From the NCBI GenBank assembly GCA_011947345.1, contig JAAVTG010000433.1, forward strand, positions 1 through 64,000: a stretch of 64,000 bases of DNA, given 5' to 3'. Positions 24,201 through 35,185 of the stretch are shown here, one piece after another (positions within the stretch are counted from its first letter, which is position 1; each line of letters begins with the position of its first letter). Origin of the DNA: Phytophthora quininea. Its lineage: Eukaryota; Oomycota; Peronosporomycetes; Peronosporales; Peronosporaceae. The position numbers and the translations under genes are program-made. The notes beneath the pieces are model-generated. The model made no database searches. It was not told where the DNA came from and worked only from the letters and a program-made list of their open reading frames with translations.

Positions 24201-24534
24201 AAACTCATCCTCCGTCTCCGTATCATCACCGTCCTCAACCTACAACATTTTAGTAAGCACCAAGTTTTAAATGACATATATTTTCACGAAATACACACCT
24301 CGATTGTAGCAATTTGGGGTGGTAAATATTGTCGTGCCAACGTCAAAAACGTCGTCGTCACCGTCTGCAGTCCGTTCTGCGCTTTCTCGACACGCCCCAC
24401 CAACGCTGACAGCTCCTCGGGGTCTATAGAGACACCCCTCGGACAGAATCGGCGATCTGTACGTGCAGCTGCACGGACTGCGCCACTCGAGAGAGCTGCG
24501 CCTCCACATCTCGCAGCTTGACCTCCATCGCCAT
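21277..24534 (-). CDS. H-family protein H2: complete three-unit member
   Basis: Start 24534. Exon 1 coiled coil (KLRDVEAQLSRVAQSVQLHV, VEKAQNGLQTVTTTFL) has one break at a C4/G4 run near 24437. A phase-0 intron (about 24241-24302) leads to V-E-D-G-D-D-T-E-T-E-D-E. Unit 1 has TPQQWMRFRELG and ends FPKWVPEELL with a phase-2 GTAAGT intron at 23204-23262. Unit 2 has an acidic/Lys linker, a frame break near 22890-23090, and ends FPGRLPKALL (phase-2 intron 22278-22348). Unit 3 begins with the KRPLPDPGGESPASKR linker and ends VPETLLR (phase-2 GTAAGC donor at 21389). A short last exon (21277-21331) encodes K-I-E-G-L-V-Q-S-E. This is the best template for the family. Divergent from H3, with 88 bp between starts. 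Confidence 0.75.
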
Positions 24535-24622
24535 CTTTAGAATCAGAAATGGGTATAACGTACCCTTTTATATGATAGTAAATATTCCTTACCATAGGAA
24601 ACATCTACTTTCCCTGGCAAAG
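24535..24622. promoter_or_regulatory. 88-bp divergent promoter between H2 and H3 with palindrome
   Basis: This is the spacer between two divergent H genes and the centre of the large inverted duplication. It contains GGGTATAACGTACCC (24551-24565), a 5-bp-arm palindrome around TAACG that could bind a dimeric regulator. The rest is AT-rich. Regulatory function is inferred from position. Confidence 0.5.
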
Positions 24623-26901
24623 ATGTCAGCGCTCGCTGTCGACCTGCGAGCCGTGGAGGTAGAGCTCTCACGAGCGACCCAAGCAATACAACTACACGTG
24701 CAATGCGTCGAGAAATCCATTGAGAGTGGCGTCCAATATGGAGGCGAAGTGGACGGCGGGGAGCTGCTGCTTTTGGTGGAGAGTGTAGAGCGAACACACC
24801 GTGAACTCCACTCCATGGCAAAGCAGTTTCTAAAGCTAGCCAGACAATATTTTCCGCAGCAAATAAAAACAGAAAATGTAAGGTATGTAGGAAATGAAAA
24901 CTATTTTAATTAACTTTGTCGTTGCTGGTGAGCTGTAGGTGGACGACGGCGAAGATACCGAGACGGAGGATGAATTTGAGCAAGAAGACCAAGTGCAGAT
25001 TAAAGTGGAGAAGCAAGAAGTTTTGAGTGTGGAAAGTGGAGATATTGAGAGTCCGGGAAGACGACCGGGTTCCTTTAATGCTACTGCTGCTGAAGAGAAG
25101 TGTGGGGCTGAAAAGGATCCGTCAGAGCCGCAGAAATGCTTAACACCTGCGTACCAGTTATACCTCAGGATTGCACGTAAAATTAAGCGCTACACTAGAA
25201 AGAATCCCGACAATCCCGACGACCTGGACTATCTGCTTTCGAACATTGACAGCATTCGGAGGTGTAACCTCAACGTGACCATGAGGGAGTACGGATTGGA
25301 CGCCATCGAGACGTTTTGGAGCTCTTACGTCAGGGCGCTGCGGCACAGAAAGATGCTGCCGAGTTTACGGAGTCAACCGTGTTAATCTCCAAGTTTATCA
25401 CGACAGGCCGATCAGAAGTCGAAAAGCAGTCGCTGTTGATGCAGTTCGTGCGATACCTGACTGATGTCTGCAATGTTGCGAAAGAAACACCGCTAGCAGA
25501 AGTTCTGTCACCTTTGGAGAAAAGCCGCACTGATATCGTCAAGTTCTGCTGCAGAAAATTCCCAGACGATCTGGAGGACGTTTCCAACGCTCTGTCAGTC
25601 AAGCATATTCATCGGTGCATGGAACCAAACCATGTGTATGTATATGTGATGTGCGCTATGCTGAAGTTCGTCGATGTCTGCGAAGAGTACGAAATAAAGG
25701 CGAATATTATGAAGGAGGCACGACGCACCAAGCAGCAATGGAAACGCTTTTATCAAATTGGAGACCAGTTGGCATCGTTGTTGAAGTTCGCTTACAAAGC
25801 GCACGTTTCGTACGATGGAGGTGATGCATCCAAAATAACAGATAAGTTGAAGGAAGTCGAGGATCAGTGCCCAAAATGGATACCAAGGGAGCTGTTGACG
25901 TACGTGAAGTGTCCTGGACAATGACAAATTCTCCGCTAATTTTTTTCTTTATCATATAGGAACTGGTACCTTTTTATCAACCCTGCGTCCACTACTTCAA
26001 CTGTTTCGGGGTAAAACGATCTCTCCCAGATTCGGATGCTGAGTATCCCGAACGAAAGCGTCTAACGAAGGAAGAGATACTCGAGTTACGTCGTATCCCG
26101 ACCTTCCAGGGTTATTTTGATGCCATCAAACAATTCCAGGACAAATGGGATGCTGGTAATGTCCCATTCTTCAGCATAGCTAAAATATCTCGGGGTTTCT
26201 GGTCAAAGCAACACATGCCACCGAATATTTTGCTAACGGCAGAAGTGGTGTCAACATTGCTGACTTTAAAGCATTTACCGAAGCTTCCGAGAAAATGACG
26301 AAGCTCTACTGCCAAAGTTTATGGGATTACAGCGGACGTGCAGGTTTAAGACATATTTTGAAGGATCTTGCGAGCATTATTCGATTATACCAGAGCGACA
26401 AGCGTCTAGCGCAAAGCATATCATCGCTAACGACTAGTCGGTCCAGACTACAGGAATACTGGGACCAGAATTATGAAGACGCGTTTCAGACGATGCAAAG
26501 GCACGTCGAAGAAACAGAGAAGCGTGCTGCGGACTTGAATTCTGGGCAATACGAAGACCGGGTCCAGCTATTGATCTGTCTGCTGTATGAATCATTCGGG
26601 CTCGGCTTTTCCGCTGCCAGTAAAAACAACAGCAGTCCTCATCGAGTCCAGGAAATTCGAGAGAGCTTGATGGAAATCGGACTGGTTCTGAGACGTTGGT
26701 TGGATCGGATCAGCGAAAGCTTCTCTACGGAAAAATTAGATAGGCTGCTGCCAAGGTTGAAGAGAGTTGAGCTCAAGATACCAGGAAGTGTGTCACCGAC
26801 TCTATTGCAGTAAGTGCACCACTAGCTTTCAATTTCTCGTGCTGCAATTTCTAATATCGTCCTGATGCAGGAAAGTCGAGGAGTTGGTCGAGAAGAAATG
26901 A
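24623..26901 (+). CDS. H-family protein H3: two-unit member lacking the middle unit
   Basis: Exon 1 (24623-24877) is the coiled coil (VEVELSRATQAIQLHV, LARQYFPQQIKTE). A phase-0 intron ends at 24938, and V-D-D-G-E-D-T-E-T-E-D-E opens exon 2. Unit 1 ends CPKWIPRELL at a phase-2 GTACGT donor (after 25899). The next exon (25960) carries the KRSLPDSDAEYPERKR linker typical of unit 3, so unit 2 is absent. Unit 3 (SLWDYSGR, EDRVQLLI, LRRWLDRI) ends VSPTLLQ at a phase-2 GTAAGT intron (26810-26870). A short last exon encodes K-V-E-E-L-V-E-K-K. Frame breaks lie near 25330, 26005 (G4 run) and 26280. Loss of a symmetric phase-2 exon explains the missing unit without breaking frame. Confidence 0.73.
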
Positions 26902-27059
26902 TTTTTGGGTTGAGGGGACAGTTTTTACGGTAAGAACATATAATACTTGTAACTCGTAATGGTAACTCGATTTTGATTGGTGTAGCTTCTAAGGTTTTAG
27001 TGGTACATGTACAGGCAAACTGAAGGCTAGTGCAGAGCAAACGTATCGTGGGATAACAT

Positions 27060-27475
27060 TTACACTGATTTTGGTCGTTCGCTATATGGGGTCATGCAAA
27101 GCGAATCTACCGTCGTCTATCAGGACGCCTATTGGGGAGTTTTAGTCGCTGTCATCAACGATCTAAGTTTGTGTGAGGACGAAACTATTATTCACTGAAA
27201 CACTCAAATTTCGGAAGTGGGGGATGAAGATGGCGTTGATTCTTGAAATGCAGGACTTGGTGGTGGTGTCCTGGAAGGTGTTCACAGTATGGTGGATCAT
27301 CTTACTGCTGGTCCATCTCGTTACCTTCAGCTACAATTTGGCGTACGCTTTCGCCTACTGGAAGTTGGCCGGTACTGCCGTTGGACGAGCGCTACAATTT
27401 TATCACGTTGAGGTCCATTCTAACTCCCATTGGATCATCTTGCAGTCAAAACGTTCTGTACGCATACTGAAGTAG
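27060..27475 (+). pseudogene. Truncated membrane-protein fragment (right copy)
   Basis: Encodes MQDLVVVSWKVFTVWWIILL, then HLVTFSYNLAYAFAYW and AGTAVGRALQFYHVEV, after which homology to 20768-21230 fades. This copy keeps one frame over the membrane spans. It is placed 3' of H3 just as the left copy is placed 3' of H2. Only the beginning of the parent gene is present. Confidence 0.6.
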
Positions 27476-27565
27476 ATTAATTGCGGTTACATGTTTTCCT
27501 CGAGCCAAGATAGCATTTGGAAACTCGTCAGCCAGAAAATATTCCGCCGAATCATCATCATGCAA

Positions 27566-28620
27566 CTACTCGAACTTCTTGGGCAGGTTTCCCTCATCCT
27601 GGCTATTCGACGACCTCTTACCATCCCAATCTCCAGCCTCGACAAAGATAATGGTCTTGCCCGCCCCACCTGTTGAAGCTGCCTGTCCACTCGGTGGGTC
27701 TTTTCGTGCGTTCATGAGCACCTGAAATCCCTCCAAAGTTTGCTTTTGCTTTGAGATGCAATAAAACTTGGCATGCTGCAGCTTGACCTCTTCCAAAAAC
27801 ACGAAGAGCGAATCCAATTCCCGTGTAAAGTAGTTCGTCTGCACATTTCTCGCGATAACCAAGTGAATCTTTGTAGAGTGCAGTTGATCAGCCTCCTCTT
27901 GTGGGTCAACTTTCTCTTGTTCACCACGGTCCTCTTGCGGGTCAGCTGTCTTGTGACCAGCCTACTCTTGTTGAGCACCTTTCTTTTGTCGATTAGTGTT
28001 CTGGGGTGGAACGCGGCGGAGAATCGCTTTTAGCGTCCCCAGTTGAAGCTGGTCATGATCCTTACACTCGCCAGACAAAATATCCCCATCAACCATGAAA
28101 CCCAGCCTTTCGCTGTTTCGAGTGCGTCGCATGTTGGCGAACCGAGCGCCCTTACCATTCCAATACGTCACAAACTCGGCGGGCCACTCCACATACGGGG
28201 CAGCTAGAAACGGGATGATGGCATCGTTGTTTCCGTCGTCGTCTGGCAGTTCCACTGCATCGATAACATCACGAACCCCCAACTCGTTCAGCAGTCGGCC
28301 GAAAAACACTGGGAACTTCACCCCACCAAACCCGTCATGGTGGCTAGCAAGGACGACAGCCCCCGCCACAAGCGCTTCAAGGGCCGACCCATCATTCGCT
28401 TAACCGTAGTGGCCGTCAATCAATTTTGTATCTTCTTGTTGATCTTGTGGATCTTGTTGTTCTTTCTGTTTCGCTGTTTGACGAGTGATCGTGGACCGAA
28501 CGCCTGCTTTCATCCGCGACTTTGTCTTTTTGGCTGCTGGTAGAGTATGTTCATTCTGAACCAAGTTGCGGGCTGGTCGTTTGTAACTAGACGTCAAGAA
28601 CAGGCAGAACTGCCCCACGA
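27566..28620 (-). pseudogene. CRN5: headerless Crinkler C-terminal remnant
   Basis: Starts within the middle region (GQFCLFLTSSYKRPARN, then K-L-I-D-G-H-Y), then jumps by a deletion of roughly 200 bp to the C-terminal domain (LVAGAVVLASHHDGFGGVKF, FFGRLLNELGVRDVID, DDDGNNDAIIPFLAAP). It ends with TGGAGKTIIFVEAGDWDGKR and a stop at 27566-27568. A Gln/Glu/Asp-Pro-rich insertion of degenerate short repeats (about 27880-28000) has broken the frame in the terminal part. Header, P-loop and Walker B are missing. It faces H3 tail-to-tail and is head-to-head with CRN2, whose start lies about 190 bp away. Confidence 0.75.
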
Positions 28621-28811
28621 CGGATTCATCCGGGCGGCCTGTTTTTTAACCACTCGAAGTTGGAACGCCAACTTATCTAGCATCTTTCTCTCAGCTTGTC
28701 AAAATCTGATTGACGACAATTCTCCACTTCGTACGTGATGGGCTAGACTAATGACCCAGACAACAGCGTGGCTGTTGTGCTGCAGGTCGCGCTCACTGTA
28801 GAATCTACGAG

Positions 28812-31220
28812 ATGGTGAAACTGAGCTGCACGGTGGTCGGATGGGATGGAGACGTCTTCGGCGTTCATGTGGACGAGGGCGACAGCATGATGGATCTAAA
28901 GGAGAAGATCAAGAACAAGCACCCAAATGGCTTGCAAGGTGTCAGCGAAGACCAGATGCGCCTATTCCTTCCCAAGAAGGCGGACGGCTCGTTGCTCGCT
29001 GATGACTCTGTCGGTTCTCTGGAGAAGGCATTGAGCAGAGGAGAGATGCCAACAGAAGTCGCTGACATTGTGAACGTTGAAGGCAATGCGCTTCACGGTA
29101 GCAAGACAGTCAAGGAAGTCTTTGGTGCCAGCCTCCCTCGTCGTTTCGTACACATGTTGGTGCAGACCCCGCACCCCAGCTGGACCGTCAAGATAGCAAA
29201 GAATGATGCCTTCGAGAAATACGAGAAAACTGCAGAACTTCTCAAGCACTCGGACAAAGTGGAAGAGGTGGTGGAGACTCTTGATCGAGTGAAACAACAT
29301 CGAACGAGGATGCCGTTCGTCATCTTGGAGAATTCCTCGGGCACGGGAAAGACCCAAATGGCGTTCAACCTGCAGGCCAACGGGACTTTCGACGTGTTTT
29401 ACGTGCTGTGCACTTCGTGGAACGAGAGAGAACAAGATGTGTATAATGCTTTCGACCACCGAACCACTGCTTTCCTGGCGTGTATTCAGAGCGACACCGC
29501 GACAATGGAGGAAGGTTCCGTTGCTGAGTTCAAGAAAACAGAAAACCTTCAGGTGTATCGCTTCATCCTCGCCGTGCTCAGAGGGGAAACAAGTTTTATT
29601 GGAGAGGCTTCGCGCGAGACTGTTGCTGGAGAAGTGGGATGCCGGACCAAGGCATGTGTTTTTTCTTGGATGAGTTCCCACGTCTGAAGAGTGACGAAAA
29701 GCAGGAGGAGTGGGAGCAGCGTGAAAAGCAGGCTCTAGCAATGCGGAATGTGTTCCGCAGTTTTGGCATACCGATAATGATCAGCTCTACGAACGACACG
29801 GCACGCAGGTGCCCTCCTGCCAGCAAACGGTCCCGAGCATTTGATCTGTTATACCGAGATGAATCTCCATGGTGTGTGGTCATTCCATCGTTGCCACCGT
29901 TTGATATCAATGGAATGACCGATGAGATTTATCCAGAAAAACCGTTCAAGTGGATCCTCCAGCACAGTCGACCATTGTTTGGAGTGCTTGCACTGAGATA
30001 TATGCGCGAGAACCCGAGAAAAGAAAGGAGCGAGCTGCAATACTTGACTGCGATGACAGATGCGTTGGCGAAGCAACTCCGACTTGCAAAAGAACGAAGC
30101 CACCCGGAGGAGTTCAACGTTGGTCAGTTCTGTATGTTCATGGCGTCTAGCTACGAGCTCCCGCCTACAAGCGAGATTTGGGAAAACAACACGTGGCAAG
30201 TGGTGTTTTACAACAAGCAAAAGAAATCTGAAGATACGAACCTGATCGATTACCACTACGACCGCCTTGAGGAAGACGAAACCTTCGAGCTGATGCTTGG
30301 CGCAGGGAACTTGTGGAAGAATGAAGAAGGTTGGAGGTGCCGATACGTGTTGCCGCTGCCGAAGAACGATATGCTCTTGCATCTCACGCTGACGGGGACC
30401 ACCAATACACTGACGAATATGGAGAATCACAGTGTGTGTTTCCTCTAGCGCTGCCCTTGTACAAGGTGATGCAGAGCGGTCCTGTTCGAAACAAGCTGAG
30501 TTATCGCAACTCAGCCCAGAAAGCGAGTGATGGAACAGCATTGGAAGCTCTTGTGGCAGGAGCTGTAGTCCTTGCCAGCCACCATGACGGATTTGGTGGA
30601 GTGAAGTTCCCAGTGTTTTTCGGCCGACTGCTGTACGAGTTGGGGGTGCGTGATGTTATCGACCCGGTGGAACTGCCAGACGACGACGGAAACAACGATA
30701 TTATCATCCCGTTTCTAGCTGCCCCAAGTGTGGAGTGGCCCGCCAAGTTTGTGACGTATTGGAATACGACGGGTGCTCGGTTCGCCAACGTACAACGCGC
30801 ACATACTGGAGAGGCGATGACGTTGCGAACCGATGTGAACATCCTCTCTGGGAAGTGCGAAGATAAGTTTGATTTATCAACAGTGAAAGACGTTTTTGGC
30901 CGTGTTCCCGACTCAACCAAGGTTCACTTGGTCGTGGTGAAATCTATGCAGAAGGAGAACATCGCTTTGCCGTCGGAGTTGGTAGCCACGTTGAAAGAGA
31001 ACCATCTCCAACATGCTAAGTTTTATCGAATCTCGAGAGAGAACCAAACGTTGGAAAGGTTTCCTATGCTTAAAGACGCGAGGAAAAAACATCGAGTGAA
31101 CAAACACCGACAGGCGGAGCAGGCAAAGCCATTGTCTTTGTCGAAGTCGGAGAATGGGATAGCAAAAGGGCGTTAGAAAGCGATGCCAACGAATCCCTAT
31201 CCAAGAAGCCGCGGACGTGA
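28812..31220 (+). CDS. CRN2: full-length Crinkler effector with intact P-loop (frame broken)
   Basis: Header: MVKLSCTVVGWDGDVFGV, MRLFLPKKADGS, and H-M-L-V-Q-T-P as the variant of HVLVxxP. The NTPase domain follows: ENSSGTGKTQ (Walker A intact), then VFFLDEFPRL (Walker B), then FGIPIMISSTND, a sensor-like strand. The C-terminal domain (ALEALVAGAVVLASHHDGFGG, FFGRLLYELGVRDVID, DDDGNN) ends in LSKKPRT, a basic nuclear-type motif. Family knowledge places such proteins in the host nucleus, with header-NTPase-nuclease-like architecture. Three single-base losses break the frame: T6 near 29650, G4 near 30394, A6 near 31084. Each is in a homopolymer, and the domains are collinear across them. Residues between the first two breaks are identical to those of CRN3. 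Confidence 0.82.
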
Positions 31221-31423
31221 AAATGACAAGGTCAAAAGCAGGGAGGACAGATGAAACGATCTTCTGACAATGAATTATGTTTTGACATGTTTAAAATTTG
31301 TGGATTTGACGGTAGCATTGGCCATAAGGATCTACGTGATGATACCAGAAGTGCGTTCAAGTTTCTAGATACTCTGCAGTGCGATTTGGATGGATCAACG
31401 CCGACTAGAGGATTGGGCTGGTA

Positions 31424-31868
31424 GTGCTACTGTTGGGTATTTCCTGCGGCTGCGCAGCAGCCGTAGAGTCTGCCCAACTTGGCGTGCCTTCAGGCGACTC
31501 CATGTGTAGTTCTAGCAGTCAACCTCGCCTCCTTCATATCAACCTCAACGCATTTCGTACCCACTCATGCGCGCCTGCAAAGCGTGAGTTGTCGGCTCGT
31601 TGTGCAGCATTCACGCACTGCAACAGCTGCAGCTCCAGCGTCGACAGCCAAACTTCGCGAATTATCGACCATGCCCAATGGTCCGTACACTGCTGTCGTC
31701 TATTTGCCAGCTCTGGAAAGAAACATTGCCAGCTACTTTCGACACAAACTGTGGTTGGTCTTGGATACTTCGTTGTGTTGGTATGCCATTTCCTCGATGC
31801 TTCAAGGTCAACATCAGTCTGCTCAGGCGAAAAACCTTTTAGTCGATACCAATCTCAAATGTAACTAA
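31424..31868 (+). other. Unrecognised open frames after CRN2
   Basis: Two overlapping plus-strand frames of about 130-145 residues, one with a hydrophobic start. One frame has a plausible stretch (PNGPYTAVVYLPALERNIA, W-L-V-L-D-T-S-L-C-W-Y). No family is recognised and no intron fits clearly. Positions 31221-31420 hold CRN2's 3' region and nothing else that I can identify. Confidence 0.25.
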
Positions 31869-31997
31869 AATTCAGCTTTTAGTGCCTTCTATTTTGAATG
31901 ACCTGTGAATAAACAATAAACCTGTAGAAAGCATGGAAACCAGAAGATTTATTAACGTTGACCACTTGAAATTTGTATAGGATCGGTATCTACTTTT

Positions 31998-32057
31998 ACA
32001 GCCCTGTAGGAATTAATTCGGCACCACATACTGCCGAATTAATCCCTACAGGGCTGT
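31998..32057. repeat. Near-perfect 26-bp fold-back inverted repeat
   Basis: Left arm 31998-32023 (starts ACAGCCCTGTAGG, ends AATTCGGCA) and right arm 32032-32057 are reverse complements with one mismatch, separated by the 8-nt loop CCACATAC. The CAG...CTG ends resemble terminal inverted repeats of cut-and-paste transposons. It may be a minimal fold-back element or a head-to-head pair of transposon ends. Confidence 0.85.
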
Positions 32058-32282
32058 CGTACAACGTTATCGTTCCACTACCAGGAAAAAGTGTCATCTC
32101 TTTCAGGAAGTTGGTGTGAGCGGTGTTATTGGCTAGAATTTCTGTTGTGGATGGTGTGTGTCGATCAACAACTCTATCTTGTTATAATTGATCCGAGCCG
32201 ACGAAACTAATTAATGCAAACACCCTGGTAGTATAGCACGAGTACGTTGACAGACAGCTCGACGTCTTTATCTTTGACCGGA

Positions 32283-32365
32283 AGAGTAAAGGGCTGCGTA
32301 GTCTAGTGCGTGGCGTCTGCCTTTCAGCGGGTAGAGCGGACCACTATGCCCACTCCCCGACGCAC
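32283..32365 (+). repeat. Dispersed retroelement boundary, inverted copy at 56588-56690
   Basis: The segment around GCTGCGTAGTCTAGTGCGT and the following CAGCGGGTAGA-CGG-CCACTA recurs in reverse orientation at 56588-56690 with modest divergence. It precedes the gag-like frames and is therefore probably part of the same retroelement family. Confidence 0.55.
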
Positions 32366-33930
32366 TACTGTAACAGGGCGGCCGTAACGTCAGTGATACA
32401 TGCAGCTGCTGCAACGGGACTGGTAGTACCTGCGACAATGGAGGTGGCCACATCTTCTATAGCAGTACCAGGGCCGGTAGTACTAACTGGTAGCAGTGAC
32501 AGCTCTTGCTGCAGCGAACAGGACGGCTACGGTACCGACAGCGTCGGTGTAAGCGAGAGTAACCCCAGTACATACCAGAGCAGCAGTCACGATATCAGCA
32601 GAAACGGCGACGACAGGGATATGACGGCGGTGACAACAGCCACGGCAGAAGCCACGCGAGGAAGGATTCGCACGGCGGCAATGACGTCAGTCGACACTAT
32701 CCGCGATCTCCAGAGCCAGTACGCACGAGAGTCGTACGTTACCGAAGGACTGGACCGCCTGAAGAGAATCGAAATGATGCTGGACCCGATCCAAGCGAGC
32801 GGGACGCTCAGTACGGAATTAGCGGCAGAGGCAGCGAGTGGCAGCAGAGAAACAAGCCCGTCTGTTGTGACACAGTGGTCGAGGTCACGGAGGAGAAAGG
32901 AGACAGCACGCGCGGCTAAGGGGCGGCGTGGAGAATCGAGCGCCCCGTAGTCTGCTGACAGCTGCGAGAGGGCTGGTGCTGGAGTCACCGACGCCCGAGT
33001 GGTTAAGCGAGCAACGCTAGCAGCGACTAGCGGACAGCCAGCGAGCTGTTTGAGGGACTCGACGCGACCAACCCACGTAGGAGTACTTGACAGTGCACGC
33101 GTATTGTAGCCAATTATCCAAAGACGAATACAAGTAGGTGGCAACGTCAGGATTGGCGGGGCTACTGGCGTGACTTGAGGGCGTTACTGAGGCGAGGCCA
33201 ACAGGAGTGCAGACGTTCATTAACGACGGGGAGTAGGGGAGCGGCAAACAGCACTGAGAGCTGCGACCACCCGACGTATGGGGTAAGAACTGCCACGTTA
33301 CATGGCGGTCATACAGGGGGCCCAATTAACTGGCGATTACACTGCTACTATGGATACGGTGACACGAAGTACGATGACTCCAACGAAGATGAAAGCGACG
33401 GCAGCGGCGACTCCAAGTACAATGGTGCTGCGTTCACAAACGCTTCCGACGGCGGCTGCGGCTGTTGCGACAACAGCAGCTGTGACCTCTGCAGGTACTG
33501 ATAGCGTAGTGAGCGAGATGACGGCATCGACGGCCACGGCAGAACCAGCAACGATCGGTGGGGTCCATTCATCGACAATATACTCAACGGCACAGCAGAC
33601 CCACGCCACAGCAACGACAACAGGGGCGGCAGGAGTAGCGTTCACGGCGACGACGTCAGCAGGAACGGAGTTATCTAATAGAGGTGATTGCCACAGGGGC
33701 TGGTGTAACCCTTGGAGCTGAAGGAATGAGCCAAACGGGCACCACACTTACAACAATGCCGACCAGCACGACGGTGGGGAGCGACAACGAGTGATGCTGT
33801 GGACATGTCCGCCATGTCAGCGATGATGCAGACGATGCTGGCCTCGGTCGCACGACTGGAAGGGTGTCTCTACGGTCTGGAAGCTGCCAGCCCCGTAATA
33901 GCACCGTAAAAGTTATGTGCAAACGGACGA
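32306..33930 (+). pseudogene. Degenerate gag-like, Ser/Thr/Ala-rich retroelement region
   Basis: Several plus-strand frames are rich in Ser, Thr and Ala (32306-32950; 33302-33721). They end with a short stretch M-S-A-M-M-Q-T-M-L-A-S-V-A-R-L-E-G near 33800 that resembles the helical part of retroelement gag proteins. No protease, integrase or reverse transcriptase follows. The long antisense frames here reflect the same codon bias. Confidence 0.35.
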
Positions 33931-35185
33931 TCTCATTTATGGACACTTCGATTCGGCCAATCGACATTGCTATTTCGATGCACTAAATATGTAATTTTCT
34001 GGAAGTATGCTTTGCGCAGAGCCATGACAAATTCCGCGCCAAAACCGGCAATGCCGAAGAACAAGCCACCAGGTCGCCCTCACCGTATAGGTGAGGGTCG
34101 TAAAGAGTCCACCCACTGACACAATTGCAACTCGATCAGGTTGAACCTTAAAATCATTGATTTCTTCAAGGAGATCTCGAGTGTGAGAGGACTTTGGATC
34201 GGTATTTGAGCACTCTAGGCCCTCAATCAAGAGAAACAAAGATGAAACTCACTTATGCCTGGCGAAAGTAGCGTGGTGAGTTTGAAGAGCTTTGCGCCAG
34301 CCACAGGACTGCTGACCTGAAGTACGTCGGAGCGGTAAACGCCACCACACTAATGACAGAAGCAGAACTTGACCTTGTCGGCTGGATTAACATACTCCGG
34401 AAAGATAGCGTGTCAGTTAGCGCGTCTATGCTTCGTTTGAAGGCGCTGGATATAGCAAAAGAGTAGGCTATTGAGGGGCTTAAAGTTTCGTGGCACTGGC
34501 AGAACGACTTCCTTCGCAGCCACCACATGAGTACGAGAACAAGAGCACGCCAAGGCCAGATCAGCCCTGATAGCGCCAACGAGATTGCCGCCACATTTGT
34601 GGTGAAAGTGAACAGATAATGCTGGAGCTTCGTGTAAGGAAGGTTTACAACGCCGATCAACCGGGTGTGAGTTTTGTGGTGAAGCTTGTTGCGGATTGAT
34701 GGGAGGAGACCGCGATTGTTGGATGATGGTGACGGACGGGTGAGACACACAGATAACATTCGGAGAACTCCCGACCGACCGACCGCGATTATTTTTGGGT
34801 TGGTCACTTTAATCGGTCATTGGTGGTCGATCACGAGCAATCATTTCGGTACATGGTCACTTTTGGTTGATCAGATGCGATCATTTCGACACGCGATCAC
34901 GATCACTTCCGGTGATCACTGTGCATCGGTCATGTGCAGTTATGTGGGTATGCAATCACTCTCTGGTGGTACTCTACGATCGAGTGGATGTTGTGCAAAG
35001 GAAGCCCGGCGAAGGAGCGATTCGCAAGCAAGTTGATGGACGGCGGAGCTGAGTAATACCCAATGAGCGGTGACGAGATCTTGGGTGCTCTTTTTGAAGA
35101 CGTTAAGCAAGGACAAAGTAAGGATAGTGTAAAGGAGTGCAGACAGCTGTAGTGGATAGAGAAGAAGGCTAAAGAACAAACAGAG
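33931..35185. other. Gene-free stretch with repeated GATCA/GGTCA words
   Basis: No coding frame is convincing. Positions 34795-34935 hold many degenerate short copies of GGTCA, GATCA and ATCATTTCGG on both strands, the look of an expanded transposon end or subterminal repeat. Nothing else is recognised. Confidence 0.4.

Noticed and set aside
29640..29660. Programmed ribosomal frameshift at the T6 run before Walker B in CRN2 and CRN3
   Set aside because: Attractive because two copies share it, but the same kind of one-base shortfall occurs at A, C and G runs in unrelated genes, so a common sequencing cause is simpler.
30340..30435. A 95-nt intron in CRN2 (GTGCCG to CACAG) to explain the second frame change
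   Set aside because: The sequence inside is well-coded and conserved in three CRN copies; one missing G in the ACGGGGACC run explains the change better.
32587..33144. 185-codon minus-strand frame in the retroelement region
   Set aside because: Low-complexity Val/Ser/Ala-rich shadow of the plus-strand Thr/Ala-rich repeats, with no recognisable domain.
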